DNA of 64,000 nucleotides from Siphonodentalium dalli (GCA_032622095.1 CP136062.1:153010875-153074874), one strand, 5' to 3'. Positions 1 to 12,059 are shown, counted from the first letter of the stretch. The notes: generated by a model not told the origin, from the sequence alone. Made by a program: numbers and translations.

Positions 1-840
1 CACAAACTGAATGGTTGTAAATTTGTAATTTGTAAAAACAATGATACCAAAATGTTTGTAGTACTCGGTATTACACGGACTTGTACTTACATACACACAC
101 TACACACGAACCGTTTAATTGTTAACTTGCGCAGACAAGTGGTCATCAACTTAGCAATCCGTGAACCGATTGGATAGCTCTGATAAGCGTTCACCTCTCA
201 ACTTATGATTGGTTATTTCTTTTGTAACTTTGGCCCGCCGTGATTCAATATATTGTTAATCACTCACAGGCAAATGTTTGTCCGTAAGCAATCTACAATA
301 ATCAACAGTAGATCTTTGTGAAATTTGCGAGATTTTGTTAGCTCATTGTTTCATAGTACCGGCGTTCTCACTAATCACAATATGATAGCACGCATTGTAA
401 CTTCCCCATATAAATTGTTGTCAGTTATTTTAGCTCTATAATACATGTCCGTCTAATTTGAACTGGTATTCAGATAACACTGATAACATGTGCATGGGAG
501 CAGAGTGGGGAGTTAGTTTTTTCTAAGTTTTACAGCTGTCTTTTAGGGGTTTCACCTCTCGCCCAGTCTAAGGTATTACAATAATACGGCTAAATTTTCC
601 CTGTACTATGAAACCACTGTGATAGTTAACACAAATTTGTAATTACAAATTAATAAATACAATTTGTATTTACAGGTATAAAATTGTTCATAGTATTGAC
701 CCCAGTTCCTGTCACATTGTAGCTTTCTATATAGAAATGCCTGCCAAAATATGTCTGGCAAATTTGTGAATGTATGAACGCACCCAACTTTCTGTATAAA
801 AATGCCTGGAAAAAAATCCAGGTAAATTTGCCAGTATATC
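1..840. other. Non-coding, AT-rich, no gene recognised
   Basis: No convincing exon, RNA gene or intact element is visible. Around 720-840 there are two degraded stretches resembling the Harbinger-like MITE end found at 3.2, 8.6 and 32.3 kb, with words such as atgcctgccaaaa and atgaacgcaccc. An open frame on the minus strand (606-860) runs through them and looks fortuitous. Confidence 0.5.
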
Positions 841-1336
841 ACACCTGGTTCAGTGGTCATGCTGATGTGCTATGACGCTGAATTACTATGATGGTATAGG
901 GTAAAACAAAAGGTACCGTTATATTTTATTAATTTGTCTTTTTCGCTGTGTTCCGATAATCTTAACATATCCAGGGAAAGCCACCATGCGTAAAAAACAT
1001 TCAAAAGCATATTTATAGAGAAATAATTTTAATACTGATTGTATTAGTTGTTGAATATCGACTATAATCAAGATGATTATTCACGTCGTTTTAGAAACAC
1101 CATCGCAGGCATTATTATATATTTTCTAAACAATATGTGTTCTTAATTGAATGTTCATACACACATTGGTTTTTTCTCAAATCGCTGGGATTAGCCAAAC
1201 ATCGCGATAATGACAACTTTAGAAAATATAACGGTACGCTTTCGTAACGGCATCAGATTGCACTATCCGCATCATAGCAATTCAGCAGGACCACCAGCAT
1301 CATAACATATTAGCAGGACCACTTGACCAGGGGTGG
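841..1336 (+). mobile_element. MITE family M1, full-length copy
   Basis: About 0.5 kb with long imperfect inverted ends: it opens with caccTGGTTCAGTGGTCATG and closes with the reverse complement form ending CTTGACCAGGGGTG. A second full copy lies at 11212-11733 and a half copy in reverse orientation at 27668-27981. The interior has no coding sequence, so it is non-autonomous; the superfamily is not determined. Confidence 0.7.
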
Positions 1337-1346
1337 GTATGTGCAC

Positions 1347-1566
1347 GCGGTCTCAGGAGAGATTCTCGCATTATTTTGTTTGACATAACAGCGGGGTGTG
1401 TTCTCTTACTTTTCAGTGGCACCGATTAAATTCATTGTAAGTTTTATTGCTGCCCAGCATAACGGTGTCAACAATGTTTGTATATATAGGGTGATTATGT
1501 GGTCATTGATGCATTAATTAGAACCGGAAAACACTCACAATGCGAAACACCGTTGATTAAATAGAG
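1347..1566 (+). repeat. Dispersed repeat, paralogue of 4711-4926
   Basis: About 215 bp closely matching 4711-4926 in the same orientation. Shared words include tttgacataacagcggggtg, cagtggcaccgattaa and taacggtgtcaacaatgttt. It abuts the right end of the M1 MITE. No coding content seen. Confidence 0.65.
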
Positions 1567-3050
1567 AGGTTAGCGGGGGGGGGGGCAGTAAAAAAAATGC
1601 AGGAAGGTATACCGGGTGGGTGGGTGATCCGAATGGCAAAAGCGCATGTTTACGACCTGAAGCATTTTATTTACTAGAGACTTTTGTGCCCATAATTTAC
1701 ATTAGTAAGAGTTTAAAACATATAATTATAACGGCAAAAACACCATACGTTAAAGGCACGTGAGGCCTTAGTTGTCGAAATATTCATATTTGTTCCAATC
1801 ACCGTAAACAGAAAAACATTAAAACGCATACAGTTTCGTTCATATATACCATGACCATCGCGTAAACAGCATGTTATCATAAAGATTTACTATATTTTAC
1901 CTAAGCAAGAGCAAGATTGTGTTACAGAAGACAGCACAGTGCTGCTGGCTAATCACACACAAATGGCATAAACGCTCTTTATTCGTTCCATATCAGGAAT
2001 TCACCAACAAAGAACGCTCTTTATTTTTAACATCATAATATAAACAAACACCAGAAAAGTAACTTTTTATGCTTTTGTTTACATAACAATGGTCAAAGAT
2101 ATGACAATAACATACTGTTTATGCGATATTTCTTATTTGTATACGGACAAAGTCTGTCTACATTTTGTTGTTCTTTCTGTTTGTGGCGTTATTTGACGGG
2201 TGGAAATATTTTCACAGGATACCCACCGCCAAGGCCAACCGTACCTTTAATGGGACCTCATATGGGCTTTAGTGGAGATGACATTAAGCAATATCATATG
2301 GGACGGTGAGGTGGAAAACTTCCTTCATGACACCCTTCGGAAAAAAAAACTCGGCATGGACAATTTTAGAAGAAAAACATTTGTGAAATCTTAAATCATA
2401 TATTTTCATTAAAATTTAAAGTAAAAATAGGATGGAGACCTTCAAAAACCTGTAAATAAAACAGTTCAGAAAATGTATAATTAAAATAAATTATGGGCTT
2501 TCTTCATGAACTTATGAAACAACATTGAGATTAGAAACGTCAACAGTCATGTACAAATAAATAACTTTAAAATGCAAACTATATAAAATAAACTTAGATC
2601 TTTCTTGATAGAACTTAACTATTATAAAACAGCCAATAATAAATAAAAGAGAATATAAACTTCAACAGTCTTGTAAACATAAAAAGCTTCGGGATAAGTA
2701 AAACTGAAAAAATAAACATGTCCTGATGCAACAAAGACCTTTGAGCGTATATCATTGTGTGCATGGAAAAAGAGCGAGCAACTGTCTCAAACATTAATAT
2801 GTCCTTGATTTGATTTCTGGAACACACAAGGCACAAGAAATGGGTGGTCATAGTAAGCTGAATATATACATGTATATATGATGTTACATTCAATTATGTA
2901 TTAATGCATTTGTGTTATTATACTTACATTAGGCACTTGATTATGTAAACTCTCTTATCACAAATGTGAAGAGAGAGATATAATGAATGATTAAAACTTG
3001 AAGAAACCAAGACAGTCGGGTACCTACATAGATCAATGACCTAAGATGAT
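1567..3050. other. No gene recognised
   Basis: AT-rich sequence with a short G run near 1575. Open frames of 62 codons (2121-2309, plus) and 92 codons (2615-2893, minus) show no recognisable domain, and I saw no convincing splice context. They are treated as chance frames. Confidence 0.45.
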
Positions 3051-3054
3051 CCAA

Positions 3055-3890
3055 GTTGATCATTTAACCATGTTTTCGATTAAAGTGATTTGAAACACTC
3101 CGGTAGGGCGATCAAATAGAAATGGATAATCATCTTGCTCAAAGTAGTAATTATTACAAATATTATATCCAAATTGACAACAAACACCGTCATTCTTGTA
3201 TATTATTTAAATACAATGACTCTCGATGGCTAAATCGTTTTTGTTAGCTTAGGATACGTTTATACGCTGGCAAGTTTGCACTGTATGTTTTTGCAGGCAT
3301 TTCGTCATAGAAAACCACATGGTGGCAGAATACGAACAGAAACATGCACATAACATCCATCCTTACCAAAGCTGACGACATGAGAAGTAAAATTTATGTA
3401 GTTCCTCTTGTAACGGTGCTACTGTAATTTACCTTCAAATACCTGTATGATTGATTCTCGCTAGATAATTGCATGCTATTTACAGGCAAATTCCGGTAGC
3501 ATCGTTACAGGCGGAACTACAGAGATTTTACTTCGCGCGTAGTTAGCTGTGATACAGTTGCATCTATATGCTTGTTTCCGTCAATATTTTGGCACCATAT
3601 CGTTTTCTACGACAAAATGCCTGCAAACAATACCGTGCAAACTTGTCAGTGTGTGAACGTACCCTTATCACAGATAGTTGCGTCCCGAATAGAGAATTAA
3701 ATATTTACAATTGCGCGTAGTTCAGACGATGTTTTCTATGGAGTGGTACGGTCGATTTGTTTGAAATTTTCGGTGATATTACCAGAATGCTATATTCCTC
3801 CAGTTGGCATAGTGCCTGAATACTAAATTATTTTCACGCACCCGAATAAGTACACAATATGTCTTTAAAACAGCTAATGGAACAGGTTAA
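3055..3890 (+). repeat. Dispersed repeat, interrupted by a MITE; paralogue of 15340-15727
   Basis: Sequence left of 3246 and right of 3666 matches 15340-15535 and 15536-15727 respectively, with the words gaaacactccgg, caatgactctcgatggc and gttggcatag in the same order. The 15 kb copy is uninterrupted, so it is the empty version of this locus. Confidence 0.75.
3248..3663. mobile_element. Harbinger-like palindromic MITE with TTA target duplication
   Basis: Roughly 415 bp built almost entirely of two arms of about 200 bp in inverted orientation. The left end reads GGATACGTTTATACGCTGGCAA and the right end is its imperfect complement ending GAACGTACCC. TTA stands on both sides and once in the empty site at 15.5 kb. 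Termini of the GGGTACGTT type with a 3-bp TWA duplication fit PIF/Harbinger MITEs; that assignment is by family resemblance. No transposase is present. Confidence 0.75.
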
Positions 3891-4261
3891 CTGTCATTTG
3901 AACTAAGGGAAATAATTGTTTAGTCATATGAATGATACCAGTACGGTTTTATGCGGTTTTAGACCAAAATTATTGAACTTTGGGGGTGGTGGGTGTAAAA
4001 CAAATTGGGAGTAAACAAATATTTTTTTTTGCAGGTTTGGGGGATGCTCGAAATGTCAGCTGCAAAAAACCTGCACACATTCCTGCAAATGTGTTACAAC
4101 CCCTCCCCTTGGATATTGGAGATTTAATTTAATAGGCCATTGTGATACGAATGGGATTGGAAATAAGAAATTTCCTCATATCGGAATTTGGAATGATATA
4201 AATATATCTTCATCTGATAGAAAACCATATATATACTATTTGTAAATTTCCATACAAAATG

Positions 4262-4475
4262 GTGTCTCCCATTCAGTTAAAAGGGTATACATTGGAATGG
4301 TCTATAATTTAATTGGAGGGGGTTCAGGATAAATTATTAAATGACAGTCGGACGAAAATATAATACAAGTGCTGAAGGATTCATATTCATTGGCGGTAAA
4401 TGTTCAGATAATAAGTTCAACAAACGTCGTTTGTTGAACTTATTGTCTGAACATTGCATCAGGGAACTACTCATT
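4262..4475 (+). repeat. Dispersed repeat containing a perfect-arm hairpin
   Basis: Matches 12060-12247 in reverse orientation (shared: ttaaaagggtatacattgga and atgttcagataataagttca). Within it, 4402-4456 folds into a hairpin whose arms are TGTTCAGATAATAAGTTCAA and its complement. A 61-codon open frame crosses the hairpin and is not considered a gene. Confidence 0.55.
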
Positions 4476-4710
4476 GATGAGTATTTTGCAAAGAAAGGTT
4501 TAAATGAACATTATCTAAAGAAATAATGACATCGGTTCGAAGGGGTTAACCAATATGACCAGATGTTATTTCATATTTTAGTGAATATCCCAAATATTAT
4601 ATATTCAAATAATTACCGAACATTTTGGGGTTGGGGAACAAGTTATATCAACTTATGTGATATGACTAGATATAATGTAGACACTGTATTATAGTATCAC
4701 CATTATACGG

Positions 4711-4926
4711 CTTCTCGAGAGATTCTGGTATTATTATGTTTGACATAACAGCGGGGTGTGCTCCCGGGCCGTAGTGTTCAGTGGCACCGATTAATTTCAT
4801 TGAAAGTTTTATTGCCACCTACCATAACGGTGTCAACAATGTTTGAGATAGGGTGATTATGTGCTAATGATACACTAATTATATCCGGAAGACACTTTAC
4901 AAGATACATCACCTTCGATTAAATGG
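4711..4926 (+). repeat. Dispersed repeat, paralogue of 1347-1566
   Basis: About 215 bp matching 1347-1566 in direct orientation, diverged mostly by substitutions and small indels. It ends where the LINE fragment at 4941 begins, so it may be the flank into which that LINE inserted. Confidence 0.6.
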
Positions 4927-4940
4927 CGAACTTTGAGATT

Positions 4941-5699
4941 TAATTTAATGCCAACGCGAATATTGTCTGTTACCAAGCGAATAAAGTTAGAAATAACAAT
5001 TATCTCACAATTGCTAATGAGTTTCCACGATGTTTGTAATACACGCTTCTGTCTACCACTGAGTCTCGCTTGTCTTGTTCTAAAAACTACTTTTGTGACA
5101 TTATGCAAATACTTGATCAATATGACTTATCGAATTACCTTTACCAATTTGCCACAGAGTCTCTTTTTCCGGACAAAAACTCGTGGAAACATATTTTTAA
5201 CACAGGAATGGAAACATCACACGCGGATGCATGAAAATCAAGAACAAATTCTGACCCAAGTTTTTCTCTCTTCAATAGAATACACACAGAATTATGTATG
5301 TCCTATGTTTGGCGCCTATGCAAATTATATCCAGAAGACAAGACCATGTATCTCACAATTGGCAAATTGATAAGCCAAATAGGAATCAACAGAGAAATTT
5401 CATGTACGAACTGTGATTCTACCACGACCGACATTTTGTCTCATATATTCATTGATTGTACGGCCATGTTTTCGTTTAGAAATGAGATGGAATATTTTAT
5501 TATGGATGCACTTAATGCCTACATCAAATACGAATCGCTCTCAGGAGAAGCCAAATTAAGTGTGCTCCTTGGCAACTTATCAGAAATTGAGAGCGATATA
5601 ATGATTGAAGATGACGACATTCCAATTATAATTTTCAAAAATGTTGTCAAAATGTGGCAAGCTTATTACCTATATGCTGGTATGACCGGTGTTACTTAA
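4941..5699 (+). pseudogene. Non-LTR retrotransposon ORF2 C-terminus, 5'-truncated
   Basis: The plus frame ending at the stop 5697-5699 carries the C-terminal region that follows the reverse transcriptase in CR1/L2/Jockey-like LINEs. The last 133 codons (from 5298) are open and contain a zinc-knuckle-like C-x2-C-x9-H-x4-C (CTNCDSTTTDILSHIFIDC). The same frame can be read upstream through 5040-5297 with similar character but meets a TAA near 5039 and a TGA at about 5232. No RT catalytic motif remains. A 70-bp piece of its left end recurs at 6403-6473. It is a dead 3' fragment; the exact clade is not resolved. Confidence 0.75.
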
Positions 5700-6221
5700 T
5701 ATAGTGCACATTTGACCTTCTTTTTATTCATACATATATTTCCCACTATAATATTGTCATCGAAATGAATATGTCACATATAATTATATATATACCTCAC
5801 TATACTTCACTTTAACTATATACGTGACACGTGATATCCAGGTTATAATATGTCTCCAATTCTCACACGAATTATATTATATTGAAAACGCACTTGCTTT
5901 ATAAAACCATTCAAGTATACAAATAAATCGTGTAAGTTGCGTGTACACGTGTGCCTGTGCGCGTTGGTGCGTGCGTCCCATTCGGTTGGGATCAGTTGGC
6001 CATGTAGGATGACAATCCAATGCTTCAGTATATCCTGCGCGTCCGGGTGCACGTGTGTGCGTTTGGCATACACCAATGCATGCCGTTGTGGCTGCGCCCC
6101 TATGTGTGCGTACCATACGGCAACGAAATGGCGTTCGGATGCATTACTACCGCGTGTAGTCATGCCGAACAGTACGTGACGGTACGTGTACGTAGGCGCG
6201 CAGACCCAACTCCATGCATAA
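5700..6221. other. No gene recognised; GC-richer segment 5930-6220
   Basis: The segment at 5930-6210 is unusually rich in GTGCGT/CGCAC words compared with its AT-rich surroundings and is open in several frames on both strands (80-106 codons). Overlapping open frames in all directions reflect composition, not a gene; no domain is recognisable. Confidence 0.45.

Positions 6222-6291
<70 letters not shown>
6222..6291. repeat. (TA)n microsatellite
   Basis: About 70 bp of nearly pure TA with a single AAA interruption near 6254. Shorter TA runs are at 9239-9268 and 9548-9562. Confidence 0.95.
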
Positions 6292-6402
6292 ATATACTTT
6301 TGATTGTTCATATGCTTATGTATAAGCGTTTGTATCATGTTCTTTATTTGCCATTTGTTCATATATAATCTTCAGTAATGGAGGATAATTAAAGATATAT
6401 AT

Positions 6403-6473
6403 ATTGTCTGTTACCAAGCGAATAAAGTTAGAAATAACAATTATCTCACAATTGCTAATGAGTTTCCACGATC
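6403..6473 (+). repeat. Short piece of the LINE at 4.9 kb
   Basis: About 70 bp essentially identical to 4962-5032 (attgtctgttaccaagcgaa to gagtttccacgat). It lacks the rest of the element, so it is a second very short fragment or a local duplication. Confidence 0.6.
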
Positions 6474-6934
6474 TAGCTGTCTTCTTATGTCTGATTTCAT
6501 ATGTGTCATTCATGCATATTTTATATGGTTGAGCATTAAAATTATCTATCTACATGTATATATCTGAAATGTGAGAGATTCATAGGCCCGATTGGAGCCA
6601 TTGACTTAATTGCTAGTTGAGCTGCCAATAGACCACCATTGATGGAATTATATATACCGTAACGAATAATGAATGCAGCGGGTTACCTCCATTGATTTTT
6701 GTTAGAGTTATTTCCCTTGTTGGGCTTGGAAAATAGCAATGTTTAATATGTGCAATACGTTAAGAATTTATACTAAAGTACCAACATTTGAATTGGATTA
6801 TCGTTTGGTTTAGTATTAAACCAATATGTGGGGAGGGATACATTGGCTGGATTCTTCATCTCAGTTTATCGCTTTCAATGGGGTTCACGACGGGAGCTGC
6901 GCTGGTGCAGCATTAAAGATCCTATGTCAGACTG

Positions 6935-7062
6935 CCAGTGCATTTTCTTATATATGCGAGTCTCCTATATAGAGAGCCTCGTCTATATATACGAGAAAGT
7001 ACTGGCTTAATTTGTCAACATTGTTAGGCCAATGTATTCTCTTATATGCAGGACTCCATTTC
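6935..7062. mobile_element. Decayed copy of the 68-bp hairpin element
   Basis: Contains the words tcttatatatgcgag and ttgttaggccaatgtattctcttatatgc found in the intact hairpins at 27.0-27.5, 35.8, 44.1 and 50.2-50.5 kb, but the palindrome is degraded. It is probably a two-hairpin element that has lost most of its core. Confidence 0.5.
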
Positions 7063-7269
7063 AGGAAGCTCCAGTCATGGGTGTGTCAAACCTACATTAT
7101 AAGTTCTGTTATACCACATGTGATATAATTAAACAGTTATATACCTGACTCACAACCTTCTATTACGAACGAATCCATCATACAATCGATCGTATCACCC
7201 GTACGTATAGCCATAGTAACAGATATAACAATCTACTGAAAATACTCAGCAAGTCCGAAGAGCATATAT

Positions 7270-7540
7270 GTAGAGTTATATGGAGGCACGGTCTCATGCA
7301 GTATGGGTGTCCATTGTTTCAAATGTGCTTAATTCAGTGAACGTGAACAAATTCTCATTTCTTATCGAAATGGCCTTGTATCGATCGGTCCCTCAACTCA
7401 GATCAAGCTTGAAAATTGGTCCGGAATTTCGCCCATGCCGGGGTTCGAATCCGTGCCAACCTATAGTCTATAGCCAAGACTGATGCGTTCTTATCCACGA
7501 CCTATATATAACCACCTCGGCTACGGAAAGATCCGGAAAA
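7270..7540 (-). mobile_element. tRNA-derived SINE-like element
   Basis: Read on the minus strand, 7535-7425 resembles a Ser/Leu-type tRNA head: an A-box-like GTAGCCGAGGTGG, a second box-like GTGGATAAGAACGC, and a B-box GGATTCGAACCCCGGC at about 7435-7450. The cloverleaf stems do not pair well, so it is not a functional tRNA. The adjoining 7275-7375 segment recurs around 32650-32750, which supports a dispersed repeat body. Confidence 0.4.
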
Positions 7541-7842
7541 AAAGCACTTTCACCGATAGTTGGGAAGTGTATATCTAAGTCTGAACATGGCTCTAATATT
7601 GACACAGAATGGATCTCCCATTATATTTCAAAAGTATGCACAATGCACTTACTCCGACATTGTACCTGCCCATGCACAAATGACTCCGTGATGACCCGCC
7701 TCAGCGAAAACCAATTTTGGTTCAGTGCGTTAGATATATTAACTTTCAAACATCAACTATCAAATATATCTTCACAAAATTTTCGTTAAAACATTATATT
7801 TCGATCACAAACATAACATGGTGCAACTATTTGGCAAGAGGC

Positions 7843-9237
7843 TGCTTTAACATTGTCCAGTGCGCGCTCCATGTCTCTCACTCTCATTCTATACAATTCA
7901 ATCTACCCCCACCCCCTCTACAAAACACAGGAAACACATTGCGCAACTATATGCAAAGAAGTTTTTCGCCTTAATGTTGTATAATATTACTTATCGTGTG
8001 TCGGTATATTTCTCAGGCGACTTTTGAGATAAAAGGCGGATTGGTGTAAGGAAGGCTACACCCCTGTCCGGAAGATATCTTACACTTTACCTAAACAGCT
8101 CATTGTTTACAAACGCATACACCGCTACTCTAATAACGTTTACCTTCGGCGTCCCGTTTGAGGGCCAACATGGATTGGAAGTTAGAACAACATTACTCGG
8201 TTTGTAGATAAATTCCTGTCTTCCACACGTCGTTACAGTTACAAGATCTGAGCATCTTGATCAGAAAGTAAACTCGCGTCAGATGGCGGATTTTTATGTA
8301 AAATAGGCGAGCGATTTTACTTGCGGCGTGTATACCTTGTTGTGTTCACCCTTCTGAAAACATTCTGGAATTCGATGCTGTTCTGGCCAATGACAGACAC
8401 GCGGTTTATATAAACAAGTTTCCGTGCCGGACTGCGATATTCGTTCAGGTGGGCCGTTATACCCTGCTCAGCCTAGAAACACGTGCCTCTGGGATAAAAT
8501 AATTGGAGTATCCAGTTCATTCCTACATTGTTCTACAAACATAAAGGAATATGCAACGTATTTCCAAACTCACAGAGGGAAGTTGCCCTTTAAGGGTACG
8601 TTAATACACTGGCAAGTTTGCATGGTATGGTTTGCAGGCATTTTGTCGTAGAAAACGATATGGTGCCATAATATGAACGGAAACATGCACATAAAGTGCA
8701 TCGGTGCCACAGCTAACTACGTGCGAAGTAAAATCTCTGTAGTTCCACTTGTATATATCGATGCTACCGGAATTTGCCTTTAATCTCGCAAGAATAAATC
8801 ATACAGGTATTTAAAGGCAAATTCCAGTAGCACTGTTACATGCATGTGGAACTAGATAAATGTTACTTCTCGATTACCGAAAACAGAAAGACCCGGCCCC
8901 GAGAGATCACACACCGACCGAAATAACCCCGTGAAAATTCGACTAAATCGTGCGTTTATAGCTGTCTGAATCATCGATGCGATGAGAGCGATAGATTGCC
9001 TGCATATGCCCCCGCCCAGCCTGATGTGATTGTGTGTCTCGGTGAGTGGTGTCATCCCGATAGGCTGTATAATATAGTTATCCGTTATCAAATCACGTAA
9101 ACCTTTGATGACTGGATGCTCGCTCGGCGAGACCATCCAGTTGTGAAAGGATGATTGACCAGTTAAAGTGACACAATAGACCCGTTTGCCTTATTTGTAT
9201 CACAAAGTACCCGATCGACATTAATCACATACTTATG

Positions 9238-9276
<39 letters not shown>

Positions 9277-10388
9277 AACTACACAACAATATATATTGTA
9301 TTTTTTGGAAGATCTAATTTATAGAACTAAGCATTAACAATAAGTTTTGTGGAATCTCGACTAATGGGTCAATTCAAACATCCAGGTGTTGTCAACATGT
9401 TCGATATGAGCTTCTCCCCTGAATCATACGTGTACATTCCTATATACAACAGAGTTCTGTGTCAAAACTGATCCATGCATTAATTATACTAAAGAGGAAA
9501 TGTGATGAGATTGTCTCAGACATGTGCACGTCAAACATATATGACCATATATATATATATATTATATCAAAAGTTTCTCCCATATTAGGATCAGAATTGC
9601 TTGATGTGTCACTTTTACAGTCTCTCTCAATGTATAATAAGGATAATGTTGTGCAGCCAAATGACGAAAAATCACCATACACCTCGAGATACCTATAACA
9701 CGTCGGGTATTATGTATATATATTTCATTACATGTATTTCACTTTATTATTTTTTCTCAAATACTGTATTGTATATATGGTTTAATGAGAATAAACATAT
9801 TTGAAAATTCGTGTCTTTTGTTTTGGTAAAGATGCAAGTTATATGCACGTTTCTGTTCATAGTATGGCACCATGTGGTTTTCTATGACGAAATGCCTGCA
9901 AAAACATACCGTGCAAATTTGCCAGTGTATAAAAGTACCCTAAACCGACTCGTAATATTAAGTGTGCAAATTAAACTTATAGTAATTTATCGCTCTAGTG
10001 GTCCAAATAGGTCTATCGATACACGAAACACTCTTTGTATCTCACTATAACTCATTAAAGTTTAATAAATTAATAAATGTATCACCACCTCAGTAAAAAT
10101 GCTTCGGCGTGGAGTATTAAAGATATATATATGTTACAGTTAAAACGTATAATCAGTTATTACGCCAATATACGCATTTTATCTCAAAAGTCGCCTGATA
10201 AATAATCCGACACAAGAATATAGTAATATCATGCAACATTAGGCGAAGACGTCTTTTTCCAAATAGTCGAGAAAATGTGGTTCCCACGTGTGTTTTGTGC
10301 GGAGCGAGCTATAGAAATGATTTGTAGAGAGTGAGGGTGAGAATGAGAGACCTGTCGCGCGCTGGATAATGTTGGGTTCCGAATATTC
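7843..10388. mobile_element. Inverted-repeat element of about 2.5 kb (arms 7843-8038 and 10172-10388)
   Basis: The two arms are imperfect reverse complements: both contain caggcgacttttgagataaaa followed outward by tgtgtcgg, a cgcctaatgttg-type word and a region of ctctcac/gtgagag words. The inside holds the Harbinger-like element at 8594-9944 and no recognisable transposase. It could be a foldback element or two independent opposite insertions. Confidence 0.5.
8594..9944. mobile_element. Harbinger-like element with TAA target duplication, internally expanded
   Basis: The left end GGGTACGTTAATACACTGGC and right end GCCAGTGTATAAAAGTACCC are inverted repeats, and TAA flanks both sides. Arms match the MITE at 3248-3663, but the centre (about 8872-9830) holds an extra block of roughly 950 bp. 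That block contains a 94-codon minus open frame (8852-9136) with no recognised domain and a TA microsatellite. It may be a nested insertion or the remains of a longer element. Confidence 0.6.
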
Positions 10389-10708
10389 GAATATTCCTCA
10401 GAACATCCTAATATTCGGCATAACACTATTGATTTGGCTTTCGGTCTTAATTGAATACCTCGGGTTCTGTCTAATTCACGACACTATATACATCCCAGTA
10501 AACATTGCGGCAACAATTCGGACCAAGTTATATATATAGATGCCGGATAACGAGGTGATGGTATCCTGGCACTGAACCAGCACCAAACTGTAACCTGGCA
10601 CCAAACCAATACCGGACTGGGACACAGTTATCACCATATAATATATATGTGATTATTAAAAAAAAAAAAGGTTTTCTAAATATATATATATTACAAAATT
10701 ATATATAT

Positions 10709-11125
10709 ACTAGCCGATGAGCCCGACGTTGTCCGGGCTATTCAAAAACCAAATTTCCAAGTCGATAGCTCCACCGTTTCCTATATCTGGTCTGCGCAGC
10801 GCGAAGCTGGCGTCGCACGGGCTCGGCGACCAGATAAAATTCGTATCCGGGGCAAGATACATTCACATAGCAAATTTCAAGTCGATAGCTCCACCCGTTT
10901 CCGAGATCTCGTCTGCGCATGCGCGAAGCTGGCGTCGCACGGGCTCGGCGACCCGATAAAATTCGTATCTGTGGCAAGATACATTCACATAGCAAATTTC
11001 AAGTCGATAGCTCCACCCGTTTCCGAGATCTCGTCTGCGCATGCGCGAAGCTGGCGTCGCACGGGCTCGGCAACCCGATAAAATTCGTACTAAGATACAG
11101 AGGTCTTCAAAATATATATGAGATA
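10709..11125 (+). repeat. Family A repeat unit
   Basis: Opens flush with a TA-rich tract at ACTAGCCGATGAGCCCG, forms the hairpin GCCCGAC-gtt-GTCcGGGC, then carries three copies of a segment of about 120 bp (aagtcgatagctccaccc ... gataaaattcgtatc) and closes with ggtcttcaaaatatatat. It is the isolated member of the family that forms the array at 17.36-22.56 kb. Confidence 0.8.
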
Positions 11126-11211
11126 TATTAAAAACAATTATAATAGTCAATGGAGAATGTAGCAATAACATAAAGTCGGATTCCGCATAATAATATAATA
11201 ATTGAAGTATA

Positions 11212-11733
11212 CACCCTGGTCAAGTGGTCATGCTATAATGTGCTATGATGCGGTTGGTCCTGCTGAATTGTTATGATGCTGTTAGGGCAAACTGATGCTG
11301 TTAACAAAAAGTACCTTTATATATTTTTTAATTTGCCTTGTTATAGGTGTTCCGATAATCTGAACATATATACAGGAAAAGCCAGTATGCGTATCAAACA
11401 TTCAAAAACATTTTTAATGCGAAATATTTTTAATACTGGTTGTATTAGTTGTTGAAATCGACTATAATCAAGATGGTTATTCACGTCGTTTTAGAAACAC
11501 CAGCGCAGGAATTATTATATTTTTTCAAAAATATATATGTTCTTGAATGTTTCATACACACCCTGTTTTTTTCTCAAATCGCTCGGATTAGCCAAAACAT
11601 CGCGAATTTGACAACTTTAGAAAAAATAACGGTACTTTTTCGTAGCGGCATTAGTTTGCCCTACCGCATCATAGCAATTTAGCAGGACCACCAGCATCAT
11701 AGCATATTAGCAGGACCACTTGACCATGGGTGG
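11212..11733 (+). mobile_element. MITE family M1, second full-length copy
   Basis: About 520 bp matching 841-1336 along its length, with inverted ends CACCCTGGTCAAGTGGTCATG and the complementary CTTGACCATGGGTG. GTATA occurs directly outside both ends and may be the target duplication. It has no coding capacity. Confidence 0.75.
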
Positions 11734-12059
11734 TATAGTCTCGTAGAAAATTGTTGTAATAACTTACGTACTTTAGTTTCTCCTTTCTTCTTCCTCTCCT
11801 TGAGAATCTCATATCAAACTTTTGATACAGTATATATGCCGTAACATTGTGCATAAATCGCCACGGTTTGTCGTGGACGATCGTTTGTTTATCTTGATTA
11901 AATTAATATTGCGCATCGATACAAATCCGTCACCAAAACTAATGTTAGCCGCGGACTACGAAAATTTGCTGTTCTAGGGTGGTTCTCATAACAATCTAAG
12001 CATCGTATTTCTGTGTTATGCCTTACTGCGAAATATCAATAGTGAGAAATAGCACAATG
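11734..12059. other. No gene recognised
   Basis: AT-rich sequence without recognised repeats, RNA genes or open frames worth calling. Confidence 0.45.

Noticed and set aside
5877-6325. Overlapping open frames on both strands at 5.8-6.3 kb
   Set aside because: Compositional effect of a GTGCGT-rich segment followed by a TA microsatellite.
7425-7450. B-box GGTTCGAATCC as part of a functional tRNA gene
   Set aside because: The stems do not form a cloverleaf and an insertion splits the head; SINE-like only.
10738-11171. Arg/Ala-rich minus frames (RRARATPASRMRRRDLGNGW type) recurring at 17.7-22.7 kb
   Set aside because: They are translations of the family A 120-bp repeat in several copies; no start, domain or splice context makes them genes.
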